A DNA stretch of 64,000 nt, from the NCBI GenBank assembly GCA_900102115.1, contig FNAW01000001.1, positions 186,001-250,000 of the forward strand. Direction: 5' to 3'. Each line of letters starts with the position of its first letter. The first letter of the stretch is position 1. Made by a program: the position numbers and the translations under genes. Source of the stretch: Blastococcus fimeti. Lineage in GTDB: Bacteria > Actinomycetota > Actinomycetes > Mycobacteriales > Geodermatophilaceae. The notes under the pieces are model-generated. The model was not told the DNA's origin. It saw only the letters and a list, made by a program, of their open reading frames with translations, and did not search any database. Positions 9,254 through 20,293 of this stretch are shown here, one piece after another.

Positions 9254-9655
9254 TCAGCGACCCGGCGGGGCCGACTCCAGCCAGGACAGGAAGCCGGTCA
9301 CCGTCGAGGGGTCCATCGCCAGGTCGCGGTGCCCCTCGGCGGTCGCGCAGGAGAGGACGACGACGTCCTCGGGCAGGGCCAGGTCGTCCCGGCCGGCCCG
9401 CCGCTGCGATTCGACGGCGAACCCCGACCGGTCCAGCCGGTGCTGCGGCCGCACGGACAGCGACAGCGCCCGGTACCAGAGCAGCGCGTCGCCGCCGTAC
9501 CAGGCGACGCCCACCGACCACCGCGACGAGCTCGGGGTGCGCAGCCACATGGTGACCGCGCCGAGCCCGGAGAGCAGGAACCGGCGGCGCAACAGGAACA
9601 CCACGGCCACCACGACGAGCAGCACCCCGAGCAGGACCAGCAGGACCGTGGTCAC
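9254..9655 (-). CDS. DUF2550 family membrane protein
   Basis: A 133-residue protein with one N-terminal transmembrane helix (residues 4-22) and a soluble domain with the family pattern: GAVTMWLRT, WSVGVAWYGGDALLWYR and a C-terminal DLAMDPSTVTGFLSWLES. DUF2550 proteins sit directly downstream of atpC in many actinobacteria (Rv1312 in M. tuberculosis), as here, 37 bases after atpC. The function is unknown. Position suggests a link to the ATP synthase or simply co-transcription. It is convergent with pduO, with 10 bases between stops. Confidence 0.88.
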   Translation of the reverse strand: MTTVLLVLLGVLLVVVAVVFLLRRRFLLSGLGAVTMWLRTPSSSRWSVGVAWYGGDALLWYRALSLSVRPQHRLDRSGFAVESQRRAGRDDLALPEDVVVLSCATAEGHRDLAMDPSTVTGFLSWLESAPPGR

Positions 9656-9692
9656 GGGCGGTTCGGGGCCGGGCCGGGTGGTGCCGGGAAGG

Positions 9693-10082
9693 TCAGACGG
9701 ATTCGCCGGCCGCGCGCAGCCGGGACACTGCCCGACGCGCGGCGTCGAGCGCCTCGGGGTCGTCCCCGGCGTCCTCGGCGCGACGCAGCGCCTCGCGAGC
9801 GCGCTCCACGTCGATCTCCGTAGAGATCTCGGCCGTCTCGGCGAGGATGGAGACGCCCTTCTCGCTCACGGAGAGGAAGCCACCGTGCGCAGCGACGGTG
9901 AGGTCCTCACCGGTCTCGGTGCGGATGGTGACGACACCGCCGGGGGCCAGCTGACCCAGCAGGGGTGCGTGACCGGGCAGGACGCCGAGCTCGCCCTCGG
10001 TCGTGCGGGCGATGACCATCGTGGCCTCGCCGGACCAGATCTTGCGCTCGACGGCCACCAACTCGACCTGCAGGGTCGCCAC
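9693..10082 (-). CDS. atpC: F1Fo ATP synthase epsilon subunit
   Basis: Central-stalk subunit that regulates rotation of F1. The 129 residues have the family's beta-sandwich N-terminus ([40 protein letters not shown]) and a helical C-terminus ([14 protein letters not shown]). The GTG at 10082 is preceded by GAGGAG. Unusually, the gene does not follow atpD closely: about 450 bases separate them, holding a hairpin and a 64-residue reading frame. Whether atpC is read from the main atp promoter or from its own is therefore open. Confidence 0.95.
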   Translation of the reverse strand: MATLQVELVAVERKIWSGEATMVIARTTEGELGVLPGHAPLLGQLAPGGVVTIRTETGEDLTVAAHGGFLSVSEKGVSILAETAEISTEIDVERAREALRRAEDAGDDPEALDAARRAVSRLRAAGESV

Positions 10083-10165
10083 GACACTCCTCGGTTGTTG
10101 CGGACGGGCCTCCACCCTAGCGTCGAGGGGCGGGCGGTCTGCCCGGCCCCCCTGATCGGAGGACG

Positions 10166-10360
10166 TCAGGCGGCGCGGCGGTAGAGCAGCGTGAACCGGC
10201 CGACCCGGACCCACGGGTGCCGGACGGTGGATGCCGGCGCCCACTCCTCGATGCGGAACCGGGCGATGTCCACCGGCTCCTCGGGCGCGAACGGCGCCCA
10301 GGTCCAGCCGGGGTCGCTGCCGTCGCCGGTGCGCCCGTCCAGTCTGCTGATCGCGTCCAT
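10166..10360 (-). CDS. Hypothetical 64-residue protein inserted between atpD and atpC
   Basis: The frame starts at ATG 10360 with an AGGGG ribosome site seven bases upstream and ends 83 bases before atpC. The product is rich in aromatic and charged residues ([20 protein letters not shown], then [10 protein letters not shown]) with no signal peptide or membrane helix. I do not recognise it. The composition is not that of a random antisense frame, and the ribosome site supports translation. It could also be a remnant of a longer gene. A hairpin lies between atpD and this frame. Confidence 0.45.
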   Translation of the reverse strand: MDAISRLDGRTGDGSDPGWTWAPFAPEEPVDIARFRIEEWAPASTVRHPWVRVGRFTLLYRRAA

Positions 10361-10481
10361 GCCGAACCCCTGCGACGGCGCCCGCCGCTCGGGCGCTCTG
10401 CCCTGATGGTCGGCACTGCGGCGACCGAACTGGAGCCCCGCCCGCCGAAGAGCACACGGACGGGTGACCGAACGCCGACGA

Positions 10482-10507
10482 CCGGGCCTCCCCGGAGGGA
10501 GACCCGG
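10482..10507 (-). terminator. Hairpin just downstream of atpD
   Basis: Inverted repeat CCGGG-C-CTCCC, loop CGGA, then GGGAG-A-CCCGG, 25 bases beyond the atpD stop. It may end or attenuate the atp transcript before atpC. There is no T-run. Confidence 0.5.
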
Positions 10508-10532
10508 CCGCCGGTCAGCGCTGAGCGGGTGC

Positions 10533-12038
<1,506 letters not shown>

Positions 12039-13013
12039 TCAGTCGCCCGCATTGGCCGAGACCAGCGCGTCGGCGCCGCCGACGATCTCGCTGATCTCCT
12101 GGGTGATCTCCGCCTGGCGGGCCTGGTTCGCCTGCCGGGACAGGTTCTTCGCCAGCTCCTCGGCGTTGTCCGAGGCGGACTTCATCGCCCGGCGGCGCGA
12201 CGCCGACTCCGAGGCTGCCGCCTCGAGGATCGCCGCGTAGATCCGGGTGGTGATGTACTTCGGCAGCAAGGCGTCCAGCAGGCCCTCGGCCGACGGCTCG
12301 AACTCGTAGGAGGTCGGGACCCCGGACTCGCCGGCAGCACCGCTCTCGCGGTCCTCCCGCTCGTAGTCGAACTCCTCGACCTCCTCCACCTCCAGCGGCG
12401 CCATGCGCTTGGCCACCGGTACCTGGGCGAGCAGCGAACGGAACTCGGTGTAGACGATGTGCAGCTCGTCCACGCCCAGGACGCCGTCATCGCCGGCGCC
12501 ACCCTGCTCGTCGTCGTCCGCCCCTGCGGTGAAGACGTCGATCAGCGCGGAGCCGACCTTCTGCGCGTCCTCGTAGCGGGGCTGCTCGGAGAAGCCGGTG
12601 AACGTCTCCGCCATCTCGCGGTCGCGGAAGGAGTAGTAGGTCTCCCCCTTGCGGCCGACGACGTAGAGCACCGGCTCCTTGCCCTCCTGGCGGAGCAGCG
12701 CGAGCAGCTCCTCGGTGCGACGGAGGACGTTGACGTTGTACGAGCCGGCGAAGCCACGGTCGGAGGTGATGACCAGGACGGCCGCGCGTCGCGGGTTCTC
12801 CCGCTCGGTGAGCAGCGGGTGGTTCAGCGACGCCGAGGACGCCAGGGCGGAGAGCACTCGCGTGATCTCCCGGGCGTAGGGCTTGGACGCCTCGACCCGG
12901 GCCTGGGCGCGCACGATGCGGGCACCGGCGATCAGCTCCTGAGCCGAGAAGATCTTCTTCGTCGACTGGGTGGAGCGGATGCGGCGCCGCAGGGCGCGCA
13001 GAGAGGCGGCCAT
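12039..13013 (-). CDS. atpG: F1Fo ATP synthase gamma subunit
   Basis: Rotor shaft of F1. The 324 residues begin [20 protein letters not shown] and end in the conserved C-terminal helix ([28 protein letters not shown]). It is longer than the E. coli subunit (287). Extra acidic loops occur near residues 165-180 ([13 protein letters not shown]) and 220-240 ([14 protein letters not shown]). Mycobacterial gamma subunits also carry an extra loop, implicated in limiting ATP hydrolysis. Whether these loops do the same is inference. It starts 3 bases after the atpA stop. Confidence 0.97.
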   Translation of the reverse strand: MAASLRALRRRIRSTQSTKKIFSAQELIAGARIVRAQARVEASKPYAREITRVLSALASSASLNHPLLTERENPRRAAVLVITSDRGFAGSYNVNVLRRTEELLALLRQEGKEPVLYVVGRKGETYYSFRDREMAETFTGFSEQPRYEDAQKVGSALIDVFTAGADDDEQGGAGDDGVLGVDELHIVYTEFRSLLAQVPVAKRMAPLEVEEVEEFDYEREDRESGAAGESGVPTSYEFEPSAEGLLDALLPKYITTRIYAAILEAAASESASRRRAMKSASDNAEELAKNLSRQANQARQAEITQEISEIVGGADALVSANAGD

Positions 13014-13016
13014 GGG

Positions 13017-14654
13017 TCAGCTGCTCCGCTTGACCTGGACGCGCTCCTGGCCACGGTCCGAGGCGTCCATGGCCTCGGCCTCGGGCTCGTTCAGCTGGAG
13101 CGACTCGCCGTCGCCCGTCGTGAACTGCCCGTAGAAGGCCTCCACCGCACGCTCGAGGTTCGAGACGGTGTCGTCCTCGAGCTTCTTGGTGCTGCGGATC
13201 GCGTCGAACACGCCGTTGTCACCGCGGCCGATGAAGTCGAGGAACTCGGACTCGAAGCGACGGACGTCGGAGACCGGCACGCGGTCGAGCTTGCCGGTCG
13301 TGCCCAGCCACAGCGAGACGACCTGCTTCTCCACCGGGTAGGGCGAGTACTGCCCCTGCTTGAGCAGCTCCACCAGGCGCATGCCGCGGTCCAGCGTGGC
13401 CCGGCTCGTGGCGTCCAGGTCGGACGAGAACGAGGCGAAGGCCTCGAGCTCGCGGAACTGCGCGAGGTCCAGGCGCAGGCGGCCGGCGACCGACTTCATC
13501 GCCTTCACCTGCGCCGAGCCGCCGACGCGGGACACCGAGATGCCGACGTTGATGGCGGGGCGGACACCGGAGTTGAACAGACCCGTCTCGAGGAAGATCT
13601 GGCCGTCGGTGATCGAGATGACGTTGGTCGGGATGTACGCCGAGACGTCGTTGCCCTTGGTCTCCACCAGCGGCAGACCGGTCATCGAACCGGCACCCAG
13701 CTCGTCGGAGAGCTTGGCGCAGCGCTCCAGCAGGCGGGAGTGCAAGTAGAAGACGTCGCCGGGGTAGGCCTCGCGGCCCGGCGGGCGGCGCAGCAGCAGG
13801 GAGACGGCGCGGTAGGCCTCGGCCTGCTTCGACAGGTCGTCGAACACGATCAGGACGTGCTTGCCCTCGTACATCCAGTGCTGGCCGATGGCCGAGCCGG
13901 TGTAGGGGGCGATGTACTTGAAGCCGGCGGCCTCGGACGCGGGAGCGGCGACGATCGTCGTGTACTCCATCGCGCCGGCCTCTTCGAGGGCGGTCTTGAG
14001 GGCCGCGATCGTCGAGCCCTTCTGCCCGACGGCCACGTAGATGCAGCGCACCTGCTGGGCCGGGTCGCCGGTGGCCCAGGCTTCCTTCTGGTTGATGATC
14101 GTGTCGGTCGCGACCGCGGTCTTGCCGGTCTGGCGGTCACCGATGATCAGCTGGCGCTGGCCGCGGCCGACGGGGGTCATGGCGTCGATGGCCTTGATCC
14201 CGGTCTGCATCGGCTCGTGCACCGACTGGCGCTGCACCACGGTCGGCGCCTGCAGCTCGAGCGCACGACGGCCGGTGGTCGCGATGGGGCCGCCACCGTC
14301 GATCGGGTTGCCCAGCGGGTCGACGACGCGACCCAGGTACCCGTCGCCGACGGGGACCGAGAGGACCTCGCCGGTCCGGCGGACCTGCTGGCCCTCCTCG
14401 ATGCCGGAGAAGTCGCCCAGGACGACGACGCCGATCTCGCGCACGTCGAGGTTCAGGGCCAGGCCGCGGACGCCGCTCTCGAACTCGAGCAGCTCGTTGG
14501 TCATGACCGAGGGCAGGCCCTCGACACGGGCGATGCCGTCGCCGGCCTCGGTGACCGTTCCGACCTCCTCGCGGGAGACGTCGGGCCGGTACTCGGTGAC
14601 GTAGTTCTGGATGGCACTGCGGATCTCGTCTGCGGAGATCGTCAGCTCGGCCAT
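13017..14654 (-). CDS. atpA: F1Fo ATP synthase alpha subunit
   Basis: Non-catalytic nucleotide-binding subunit of F1, 545 residues. The start at ATG 14654 gives [20 protein letters not shown], the usual actinobacterial N-terminus; the frame stays open upstream but is antisense-like there. The P-loop is [14 protein letters not shown], and the signature [17 protein letters not shown] is present. The C-terminal tail after the conserved domain (about 40 residues, [15 protein letters not shown] and beyond) is acidic, in line with the mycobacterial alpha-subunit extension. The gap to atpH is 56 bases. Confidence 0.98.
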   Translation of the reverse strand: MAELTISADEIRSAIQNYVTEYRPDVSREEVGTVTEAGDGIARVEGLPSVMTNELLEFESGVRGLALNLDVREIGVVVLGDFSGIEEGQQVRRTGEVLSVPVGDGYLGRVVDPLGNPIDGGGPIATTGRRALELQAPTVVQRQSVHEPMQTGIKAIDAMTPVGRGQRQLIIGDRQTGKTAVATDTIINQKEAWATGDPAQQVRCIYVAVGQKGSTIAALKTALEEAGAMEYTTIVAAPASEAAGFKYIAPYTGSAIGQHWMYEGKHVLIVFDDLSKQAEAYRAVSLLLRRPPGREAYPGDVFYLHSRLLERCAKLSDELGAGSMTGLPLVETKGNDVSAYIPTNVISITDGQIFLETGLFNSGVRPAINVGISVSRVGGSAQVKAMKSVAGRLRLDLAQFRELEAFASFSSDLDATSRATLDRGMRLVELLKQGQYSPYPVEKQVVSLWLGTTGKLDRVPVSDVRRFESEFLDFIGRGDNGVFDAIRSTKKLEDDTVSNLERAVEAFYGQFTTGDGESLQLNEPEAEAMDASDRGQERVQVKRSS

Positions 14655-14710
14655 GGCTCTGGTCCTCTTCCCTGCGGGGGTCGTGTCGTTGTGGGGTGCG
14701 GAGGGGGCGG

Positions 14711-15586
14711 TCAGCCGGCCAGCCGCCGGCGGGCGGCTTCCAGCCGATGGGCGATGCTGCCGTCGATGACCTCGTCGCCCACCTGGACGACCAGGCCGCC
14801 CAGCACGTCGGGGTCGACGTTGACCTGGAGTCCGACCGGACGTCCGTAGAGGCGGCCGAGCACGTCGCTCAGCTGCTGCTCCTGGGCTCCGGTGAGCGGG
14901 ACCGCGGTGGTCACCCGGGCGACCGACTGCCCGCGTCGGCGGCTGGCCGCCTCCGACAGGCGCTCGATGGCGATCTCGGCGGTGCCGACGTGCGAGCCGG
15001 TGAGCAGGTTGCGGAGCAACTGCTCGGTCACCGGGTTCACCCGGCCGGACAGCAGCCGGTCCAGGAGCGCCTTGCGGCCCTCCACGGACGCCTTCCGGTC
15101 GCTGAGCACGCGGTTGAGCTCCCGGTCCCCGGCGACGATCCGCCCGAAGCGGAAGAGCTCGTCCTCGACGCTGTCGAGCTGACCGTTCACGTCGGCGGCG
15201 TCCAGCGCCGCCTCGGTGGCCACCGTGATCGTGGCCTCGACCAGGTCGAGCGGGCGCGACCAGCGCTGCCGGGCGATCGTCTCGACGAGGTCGAGCGCGG
15301 TCGACGACAGCTGGGAGGCGAAGAGCCGGCGCACCAGCGCGGCGCGCTCCTCCGGCTTCCCGGCCGGGTCGGCCATCGCGCGTCGCAGGGTGAGCTGGCT
15401 GTCCAGCACCCGCGACACCGCGAACAGCTCGTCCGCGAGGGAGAGCAGCTCCGGGCCCGTGGCGGCACGCGCGGGCTGGCCGGTGAGCCGGTCCCGCGCC
15501 TTCTCCAGGAGCCCGGAGGCGGGACGGGTCAGCTGCTCGAGGCGCTCGCGCACCTCGACGGTGGCCGCGCGGGTGGAGGCCTCCAT
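14711..15586 (-). CDS. atpH: F1Fo ATP synthase delta subunit
   Basis: Peripheral-stalk connector that joins the b subunits to the top of F1. At 291 residues it is far longer than the E. coli subunit (177). The conserved delta domain occupies the C-terminal part ([70 protein letters not shown]). The N-terminal 100 residues are a helical extension, typical of actinobacteria. It is not fused to a b-type helix as in mycobacterial b-delta. The start codon overlaps the atpF stop by one base (TGATG). Confidence 0.95.
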   Translation of the reverse strand: MEASTRAATVEVRERLEQLTRPASGLLEKARDRLTGQPARAATGPELLSLADELFAVSRVLDSQLTLRRAMADPAGKPEERAALVRRLFASQLSSTALDLVETIARQRWSRPLDLVEATITVATEAALDAADVNGQLDSVEDELFRFGRIVAGDRELNRVLSDRKASVEGRKALLDRLLSGRVNPVTEQLLRNLLTGSHVGTAEIAIERLSEAASRRRGQSVARVTTAVPLTGAQEQQLSDVLGRLYGRPVGLQVNVDPDVLGGLVVQVGDEVIDGSIAHRLEAARRRLAG

Positions 15587-16158
15587 CAGCGGTTGCTCTC
15601 CGCCACGGCGCCACGGCCGTCACCCGGGGCGGCCATGCCGTCGAGCTCCGCCAGGAACCGGTCGACGGTGCCGCTGCGACGGGCGTCGTCCGCCAGCGAC
15701 TCGCCGACCACGCGGCCGGCCAGGTCGACGGCGAGCGTGCCGATCTGCCCACGGAGCTCGTGGACGATCTGCTGCCGCTGCGCGGTCAGCTGCTCCTCGC
15801 CGCGGGCGACGATGCGAGCCGACTCCTCCTGGGCCTGGGTGCGCAGCTCCTCGAGGATCTGCTGGCCCTCGGCGCGGGCGGCGTCGCGGATCTGCGCGGC
15901 CTCGCCGCGGGCCTCGGCCAGCTGCGCGCGGTACTGCTCGAGGGCTGCCTTGGCCTCGGCCTGCGCGGCCTCGGCCCGCTCGAGCCCGCCCTCGATCGCC
16001 TCACGGCGGGCGACGAACGCCTTCTCGAAGCTCGGCACCACGAACTTGATCACCACGAACGCGAGGATCGCGAAGGTGATCAGGCCGACGATGATCTCGC
16101 CCACGGGTGGGAGGAGCGGGTTGGCGCTCTCCGCAGCCAGGATGTTCATGCTCTGCAC
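15586..16158 (-). CDS. atpF: F1Fo ATP synthase b subunit
   Basis: Peripheral stalk of 190 residues. A membrane helix near residues 17-42 ([20 protein letters not shown]) precedes a long alanine- and glutamate-rich coiled coil (residues about 50-160), then a short charged tail. The alternative start at the third methionine-like position (ATG 16149, MNILAAES) would shorten it by three residues. It lies between atpE and atpH and overlaps atpH by one base. Confidence 0.96.
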   Translation of the reverse strand: MQSMNILAAESANPLLPPVGEIIVGLITFAILAFVVIKFVVPSFEKAFVARREAIEGGLERAEAAQAEAKAALEQYRAQLAEARGEAAQIRDAARAEGQQILEELRTQAQEESARIVARGEEQLTAQRQQIVHELRGQIGTLAVDLAGRVVGESLADDARRSGTVDRFLAELDGMAAPGDGRGAVAESNR

Positions 16159-16190
16159 GTCCCTACGTCAGCTGGACCGGACCGGCTGGG

Positions 16191-16418
16191 TCAGCCGTAG
16201 ATGAAGGGCGCGACCAGACCGATGAGCGCCAGCGCCTCGGAGAGGGCGGCACCGAGGAAGGCGTAGGTCCGGGTCAGGCCGGCCGACTCGGGCTGGCGGG
16301 CGGTCGCCTGGATGTAGGCGGCCCACACGACACCGACACCGATACCGGGGCCGATGGCGGCGAGGCCGTAGCCGACAGCGCCGATGTTGCCCTCGAGCTC
16401 TGCGAGAACCTCGATCAT
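16191..16418 (-). CDS. atpE: F1Fo ATP synthase c subunit
   Basis: Proteolipid of the c-ring, 75 residues, two membrane helices joined by the polar loop ATARQPE. The proton-binding acid is E61 in GAALSEALAL. The glycine-rich first helix (GYGLAAIGPGIGVGVVWAAY) is typical. This ring is the bedaquiline target in mycobacteria. It starts 64 bases after atpB. Confidence 0.98.
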   Translation of the reverse strand: MIEVLAELEGNIGAVGYGLAAIGPGIGVGVVWAAYIQATARQPESAGLTRTYAFLGAALSEALALIGLVAPFIYG

Positions 16419-16482
16419 TGGGGGGTCTTCCTCCTGTGTCGGTCGCCCGGATCGTTCCGGACGGCTGGCGGGGGTGGAGCGG

Positions 16483-17310
16483 TCAGTGAGCGGGCTCGAC
16501 GGCGCCGTTGAGGTACGTCGCGGTCAGCACGGTGAAGACGTAGGCCTGCAGGACGATCACCAGCACCTCGAAGAACGTCATGGCCAGGGCCATGGCGAAC
16601 GCGAACGGGCTGAAGATCATCGAGAAGTTGCCCACCTGCAGGAGGTAGACGGTGCCCAGGGAGAAGACGACGAGCAGCATGTGCCCGGCGAACATGTTCG
16701 CGAAGAGTCGGACGGCCAGCGTGAACGGCCGGATCACGAAGACCTGCAGCAGCTCGATGGGCGTGACCAGGATGAGCGCACCGATCGGGACACCCGGCGG
16801 GATGGCCGCGTCCTTGAAGTACTTGCCGGCGCCCTGCTCCCGGATGCCGACCCAGTTGTAGAGGATCCACACCAGCACCGCGAGGACCAGCGGCAGGGCG
16901 AACTTCGACATCGGCGAGATCTGGGCGAACGGGATGATGCTCATCGCGTTGTTCGCCAGGATGAAGAAGAAGAGCGAGGCGAGGAACGGCGCGAAGGGCA
17001 GGCCCTTGGGGCCGATGACGTCGCGGGCCATCCCGTCGCGGACGAGTGAATAACCGCTCTCGCCCAGGAACTGCAGCCTGCTCGGCACGATCGAGGCCTT
17101 GCGCGAGGCGAGGACCAGGAAGGCGAGGATCGCAGCGGTGGCGATCCAGGAGATGATCGTGATGCGGGTGATCGCGAAGTCGACACCCAGGAGCGAGAAC
17201 TCCGCGATGGGCTCCGGGTAGAACTCCGCAATCGTCGGAGCGTGGAAGCCGTCTCCGCCGGATCCTTCGGCTGCGAGCACGCTGCCGAGCGCTGAGGCGC
17301 TGGAGGTCAC
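16483..17310 (-). CDS. atpB: F1Fo ATP synthase a subunit
   Basis: Stator half-channel protein of 275 residues with several membrane helices. The essential arginine lies in FTLAVRLFANMFAGHMLL, and the C-terminal helix carries VLVIVLQAYVFTVLTATYLN. The start is the GTG at 17310 (VTSSASALGS). It overlaps the stop of the preceding gene as GTGA and has an AAGGGA ribosome site; the frame is open for 72 more codons but lies inside that gene. Confidence 0.97.
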   Translation of the reverse strand: MTSSASALGSVLAAEGSGGDGFHAPTIAEFYPEPIAEFSLLGVDFAITRITIISWIATAAILAFLVLASRKASIVPSRLQFLGESGYSLVRDGMARDVIGPKGLPFAPFLASLFFFILANNAMSIIPFAQISPMSKFALPLVLAVLVWILYNWVGIREQGAGKYFKDAAIPPGVPIGALILVTPIELLQVFVIRPFTLAVRLFANMFAGHMLLVVFSLGTVYLLQVGNFSMIFSPFAFAMALAMTFFEVLVIVLQAYVFTVLTATYLNGAVEPAH

Positions 17311-17648
17311 CGTTGTCCCTTCTGCGTCGGGCCCTGTGTCCGGGGCGAGCTCCGCTGCCCGCCCGGGGTCGTGCGTGTGCGCGGCCGAGCCCCGGAGGGC
17401 GGCTCGACGGCACCGTACTTGACGACCACCAGGTAGATGGCCACTCCCAGGCCGAGCAGGACGCCGACGAGGGTGAAGACTCGCGTCTCCAACCAGCGGT
17501 CGAGCAGCCACCCGGCCCCGCCCCACACGAGCATCCCCGAGAGCATGGTCCCGGTGATGCCCCAGCCGACGTCGGCCCCGGAGGGATGACGCTCGGCATC
17601 TGCGGTGCGCGGCCGAGATTCCCAGCGTGCAGGGGTGTTCTCGGCCAT
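17307..17648 (-). CDS. AtpZ/AtpI-family ATP synthase-associated membrane protein
   Basis: A 113-residue protein with a hydrophilic N-terminus and two membrane helices (WGITGTMLSGMLVWGGAGWLL and FTLVGVLLGLGVAIYLVVV), the two-helix hairpin of AtpZ/AtpI-type proteins encoded ahead of atpB. Such proteins help c-ring assembly or Mg2+ supply in other bacteria; that role is inferred here. It starts at ATG 17648 and overlaps atpB by four bases, so the two are translationally coupled. Confidence 0.8.
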   Translation of the reverse strand: MAENTPARWESRPRTADAERHPSGADVGWGITGTMLSGMLVWGGAGWLLDRWLETRVFTLVGVLLGLGVAIYLVVVKYGAVEPPSGARPRTRTTPGGQRSSPRTQGPTQKGQR

Positions 17649-17664
17649 CACTCGGGACACTATC

Positions 17665-18165
17665 TCAGCGCTCGGACGCCGGGCGGGCCGGGTCCGGGGC
17701 ACCGTCGTCAGGTCCACCCGCACGGGTGTCGGCCGGAGCGGCGGGCGGTGGCACGTAGAACACCTGCCGGGTCCACACCCAGCGCATCTGGACCCCGCTC
17801 CAGAGCAGTGCGCCGGCGATGACCGTCCAGGCGAGCACCAGCCGGTCGAGCCACCCGTCCTCGGGCAGCGAGCCCAGCAGGGCGAAGAGCACCAGCAGCT
17901 TGACGAGGAACGTCCCCAGCGCCGCGGGCAGGGCGAACGCGTCGTCGATCCCGCCGGCCCATGCGATGACCACGCCGCTGACGACGAAGAACCCGATGAC
18001 GGTGGCCGCGCCGACGAGGACGGCCACCGCGCTCCCCCAGCCACCGAGGACGCCGGCGACCGGCGCGGCGACGGCGGTCGCCACGGCGGACACCAGCGTG
18101 CCCACCCGGAGGAAGGCGAGGTCCCAGGGGGCGCGGTCGGTGGCGGTGCTCGGGGCGCCGGTCAT
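17665..18165 (-). CDS. AtpI-like four-helix membrane protein
   Basis: A 166-residue protein with about four membrane helices (residues 20-45, 47-70, 80-102 and 108-126) and a hydrophilic proline-rich tail. It is in the place of M. tuberculosis Rv1303, between wecA and atpB, and its topology fits the ATP-synthase-I family. It overlaps the wecA stop as ATGA, so it is co-translated with wecA and feeds into the atp operon. A specific function is not shown by the sequence. Confidence 0.7.
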   Translation of the reverse strand: MTGAPSTATDRAPWDLAFLRVGTLVSAVATAVAAPVAGVLGGWGSAVAVLVGAATVIGFFVVSGVVIAWAGGIDDAFALPAALGTFLVKLLVLFALLGSLPEDGWLDRLVLAWTVIAGALLWSGVQMRWVWTRQVFYVPPPAAPADTRAGGPDDGAPDPARPASER

Positions 18166-19412
18166 CTCAGGGCCTTCCGGGTCTCGGCCGCTCGCGCGGC
18201 GGCCCGGTTGGCGCGCGCCTCGCTGCCCCGCGTGCGCACCGCCCGGGCGGTGGGGTGGTCGGCCCGGCTGCGCTCGCGTTGCGCGGCGAGCTCGGCCGCA
18301 CGGGCCTCGCGGGCGGCGCGACGGGCCCGCGGACTGAGGACGACGACCAGCCCGACGACCAGCAGCACGGCGATCGCCACGAGCAGCTCCGCCGTCCCAC
18401 CGGTGATCGACAGGGCGACCGCCCCGAAGGACAGCAGGGCGGCCCAGAAGTACATGACCAGCACCGCCCGACGGTGGGAGTGGCCGATCGAGAGCAGCCG
18501 GTGGTGCAGGTGCATCTTGTCGGCGGCGAACGGCGACATGCCCCGCCGGGTGCGCCGGACCACCGCCATCACCAGGTCGAGGAAGGGGATGAAGAGCACC
18601 GCGACCGGCACCAGCAGCGGCAGCGTCAGGGGCAGCAGCGTGGCCGCCGAGTCGAACGACTGCGGGTCCACTCCCCCGGTCGCCGTGACGGCGGCGGCGG
18701 CCAGCATCAGGCCCACCAGCATCGCGCCGGAGTCACCCATGAAGATGCGCGCCGGGCTGAAGTTGTGCGGCAGGAAGCCCAGGCAGGCGCCGGCGAGCAC
18801 GGCGGTGATCAGCGCCGGGGCGCTGGCGACGTCGTCGTAGCCGACCAGACCCAGGTGGTAGCTGTAGGCGAAGAAGGCCAGCGCCGCGATGGCCGAGACA
18901 CCCGCCGCCAGCCCGTCCAGGCCGTCGATGAAGTTGACGGCGTTGACCACCAGCACCGTGAGCAGGACCGTCAGCGGAACCCCGAGGTCGGGGCCCAGCG
19001 AGATCGTGCCGATGTCGGCCACCGGCAGGAAGAGGAAGGCCAGCTGGACGCCCAGCAGGACCATGACGCCCGCGGCGGCGATCTGCCCGGTGAGTTTCGT
19101 CAGGGAGTCCAGGTCCCACTTGTCGTCGATCAGCCCCAGGGCGCAGATCAGCCCACCGGCCACGAGGACGGCGTAGGTCTGGGAGTCGTCGAACGTGCGC
19201 TGCAGCGCCGGCAGCCGGGTGGCGACCAGGATCGCGGCGGCCACGCCGAGGTACATGGCCACGCCGCCGCCGCGCGGTGTCGGGATGGCGTGCACGTCGC
19301 GCGCCCGGAGGGCCGACATCACCCCGAAGCGGATCGCGAGCATCCGCACCACCGGGGTGGTCAGGAAGGTGACCAGCGCGGCGGTGAGCAGGACGACGGC
19401 GTACTCGCGCAT
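18162..19412 (-). CDS. wecA: Polyprenyl-phosphate GlcNAc-1-phosphate transferase (WecA/MraY family)
   Basis: This membrane enzyme moves GlcNAc-1-phosphate from UDP-GlcNAc to decaprenyl phosphate, the first step of arabinogalactan or other envelope glycan linkage units. The 416 residues have about ten membrane helices and the family motifs HAIPTPRGGGVAM, LIDDKWDLD (catalytic aspartates), NFIDGLDGLAAG, FMGDSGAMLVG and HLHHRLL. After the last helix there is an 80-residue arginine/alanine-rich cytosolic tail, longer than in most homologues. A 16-codon reading frame lies just upstream. Confidence 0.94.
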   Translation of the reverse strand: MREYAVVLLTAALVTFLTTPVVRMLAIRFGVMSALRARDVHAIPTPRGGGVAMYLGVAAAILVATRLPALQRTFDDSQTYAVLVAGGLICALGLIDDKWDLDSLTKLTGQIAAAGVMVLLGVQLAFLFLPVADIGTISLGPDLGVPLTVLLTVLVVNAVNFIDGLDGLAAGVSAIAALAFFAYSYHLGLVGYDDVASAPALITAVLAGACLGFLPHNFSPARIFMGDSGAMLVGLMLAAAAVTATGGVDPQSFDSAATLLPLTLPLLVPVAVLFIPFLDLVMAVVRRTRRGMSPFAADKMHLHHRLLSIGHSHRRAVLVMYFWAALLSFGAVALSITGGTAELLVAIAVLLVVGLVVVLSPRARRAAREARAAELAAQRERSRADHPTARAVRTRGSEARANRAAARAAETRKALR

Positions 19413-19416
19413 CGGC

Positions 19417-19467
19417 TCAGCCGGCCAGGACGGGCTCGGGTCCGGGGCCGCGGGCAGGCGTCGTCAT
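19417..19467 (-). CDS. Possible 16-residue leader peptide upstream of wecA
   Basis: A short frame, MTTPARGPGPEPVLAG, begins at ATG 19467 after a GGAGGG ribosome site and stops 4 bases before the wecA ATG. It could couple wecA translation to upstream ribosomes or act as an attenuator; the proline-rich content would slow ribosomes. It could also be chance. Confidence 0.3.
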   Translation of the reverse strand: MTTPARGPGPEPVLAG

Positions 19468-19603
19468 CCAGCCGCCCTCCCGAACCTCGTGATCACCCGC
19501 GACGCCGGTGAGCGGGGCCGCGATCGGTCCACGGTAGCGCGAGCCCCTGGCAACACCGTGCGACGCATCGCCGCCCCCTGCCGTGGCCCGGCGCACGCCG
19601 TGG

Positions 19604-20263
19604 TCAGTCGGTGAGCTCCGGGACGGCGTCGCGGAGCCGCTCCACGGGGATCGCGCCGATCCGCAGGACCCGCGGGACGGGGCCGGTGCAGTCGACGATG
19701 GTGCTGGCGGCCGAGCCGGTGCGCGGCCCGCCGTCCAGGACGACGGCGGCGTGCTCCCCCAGCTGGTCGGCGGCCTCCTGGGCCGTGGTGGCGGCCGGCC
19801 GGCCGGAGCGGTTGGCGCTGGACACCGCCAGCGGGCCGGTGCGCCGCAGCAGGTCCCGCGCCAGGTCGTCGTCGGGCAGCCGGACGGCGACGGTGCCCTC
19901 CGCGTCGCCCAGGTCCCAGGCCAGCGACGGCGCGTGCTCGACGACGAGGGTCAGCCCACCCGGCCAGAAGGCCTGGGCCAGCGCGTTCGCGGTCGGTGGC
20001 AGGTCCGTCACGAGCCCGGCCAGCGTGGAGGCCTCGCCGATCAGCACCGGGACCGGCATGGTCCGCCCACGGTTCTTGGCGGCCAGCAACGAGGTCACCG
20101 CCGACGGGGTGAACGCATCGGCGGCGACGCCGTAGACGGTGTCGGTCGGCAGCAGGACGAGCCGGCCGGTGCTGAGCGCCGCGGCGGCGGCGTCCAGGCC
20201 GGCGGCGCGCGCCTCGGGGTCGCTGCAGTCGTAGATCTCGGCCACGGGGAGGAAGTCTGTCAC
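19604..20263 (-). CDS. tsaC: L-threonylcarbamoyladenylate synthase (Sua5/YrdC family)
   Basis: This enzyme makes threonylcarbamoyl-AMP from threonine, bicarbonate and ATP for the universal t6A37 modification of ANN-decoding tRNAs. The 219 residues show the YrdC fold: LVLLPTDTVYGVAADAF, the KNRGRTMPVPVLIG loop, FWPGGLTLVV, VAVRLPDDDLARDLL and GPLAVSSANRSGRPAATTA. It lacks the extra C-terminal Sua5 domain. The start is GTG 20263. It follows the kinase gene by 30 bases. The 190-base gap to wecA holds only the short leader frame. Confidence 0.94.
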   Translation of the reverse strand: MTDFLPVAEIYDCSDPEARAAGLDAAAAALSTGRLVLLPTDTVYGVAADAFTPSAVTSLLAAKNRGRTMPVPVLIGEASTLAGLVTDLPPTANALAQAFWPGGLTLVVEHAPSLAWDLGDAEGTVAVRLPDDDLARDLLRRTGPLAVSSANRSGRPAATTAQEAADQLGEHAAVVLDGGPRTGSAASTIVDCTGPVPRVLRIGAIPVERLRDAVPELTD

Positions 20264-20293
20264 CGACGCCGACGGGCTCCCCCGCCCGGTGGC

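Noticed and set aside
18162..18400. Arginine/alanine-rich tail of WecA as a separate gene or a frameshift
   Set aside because: The frame is continuous, and the downstream gene overlaps the stop as ATGA, so the tail is part of WecA.
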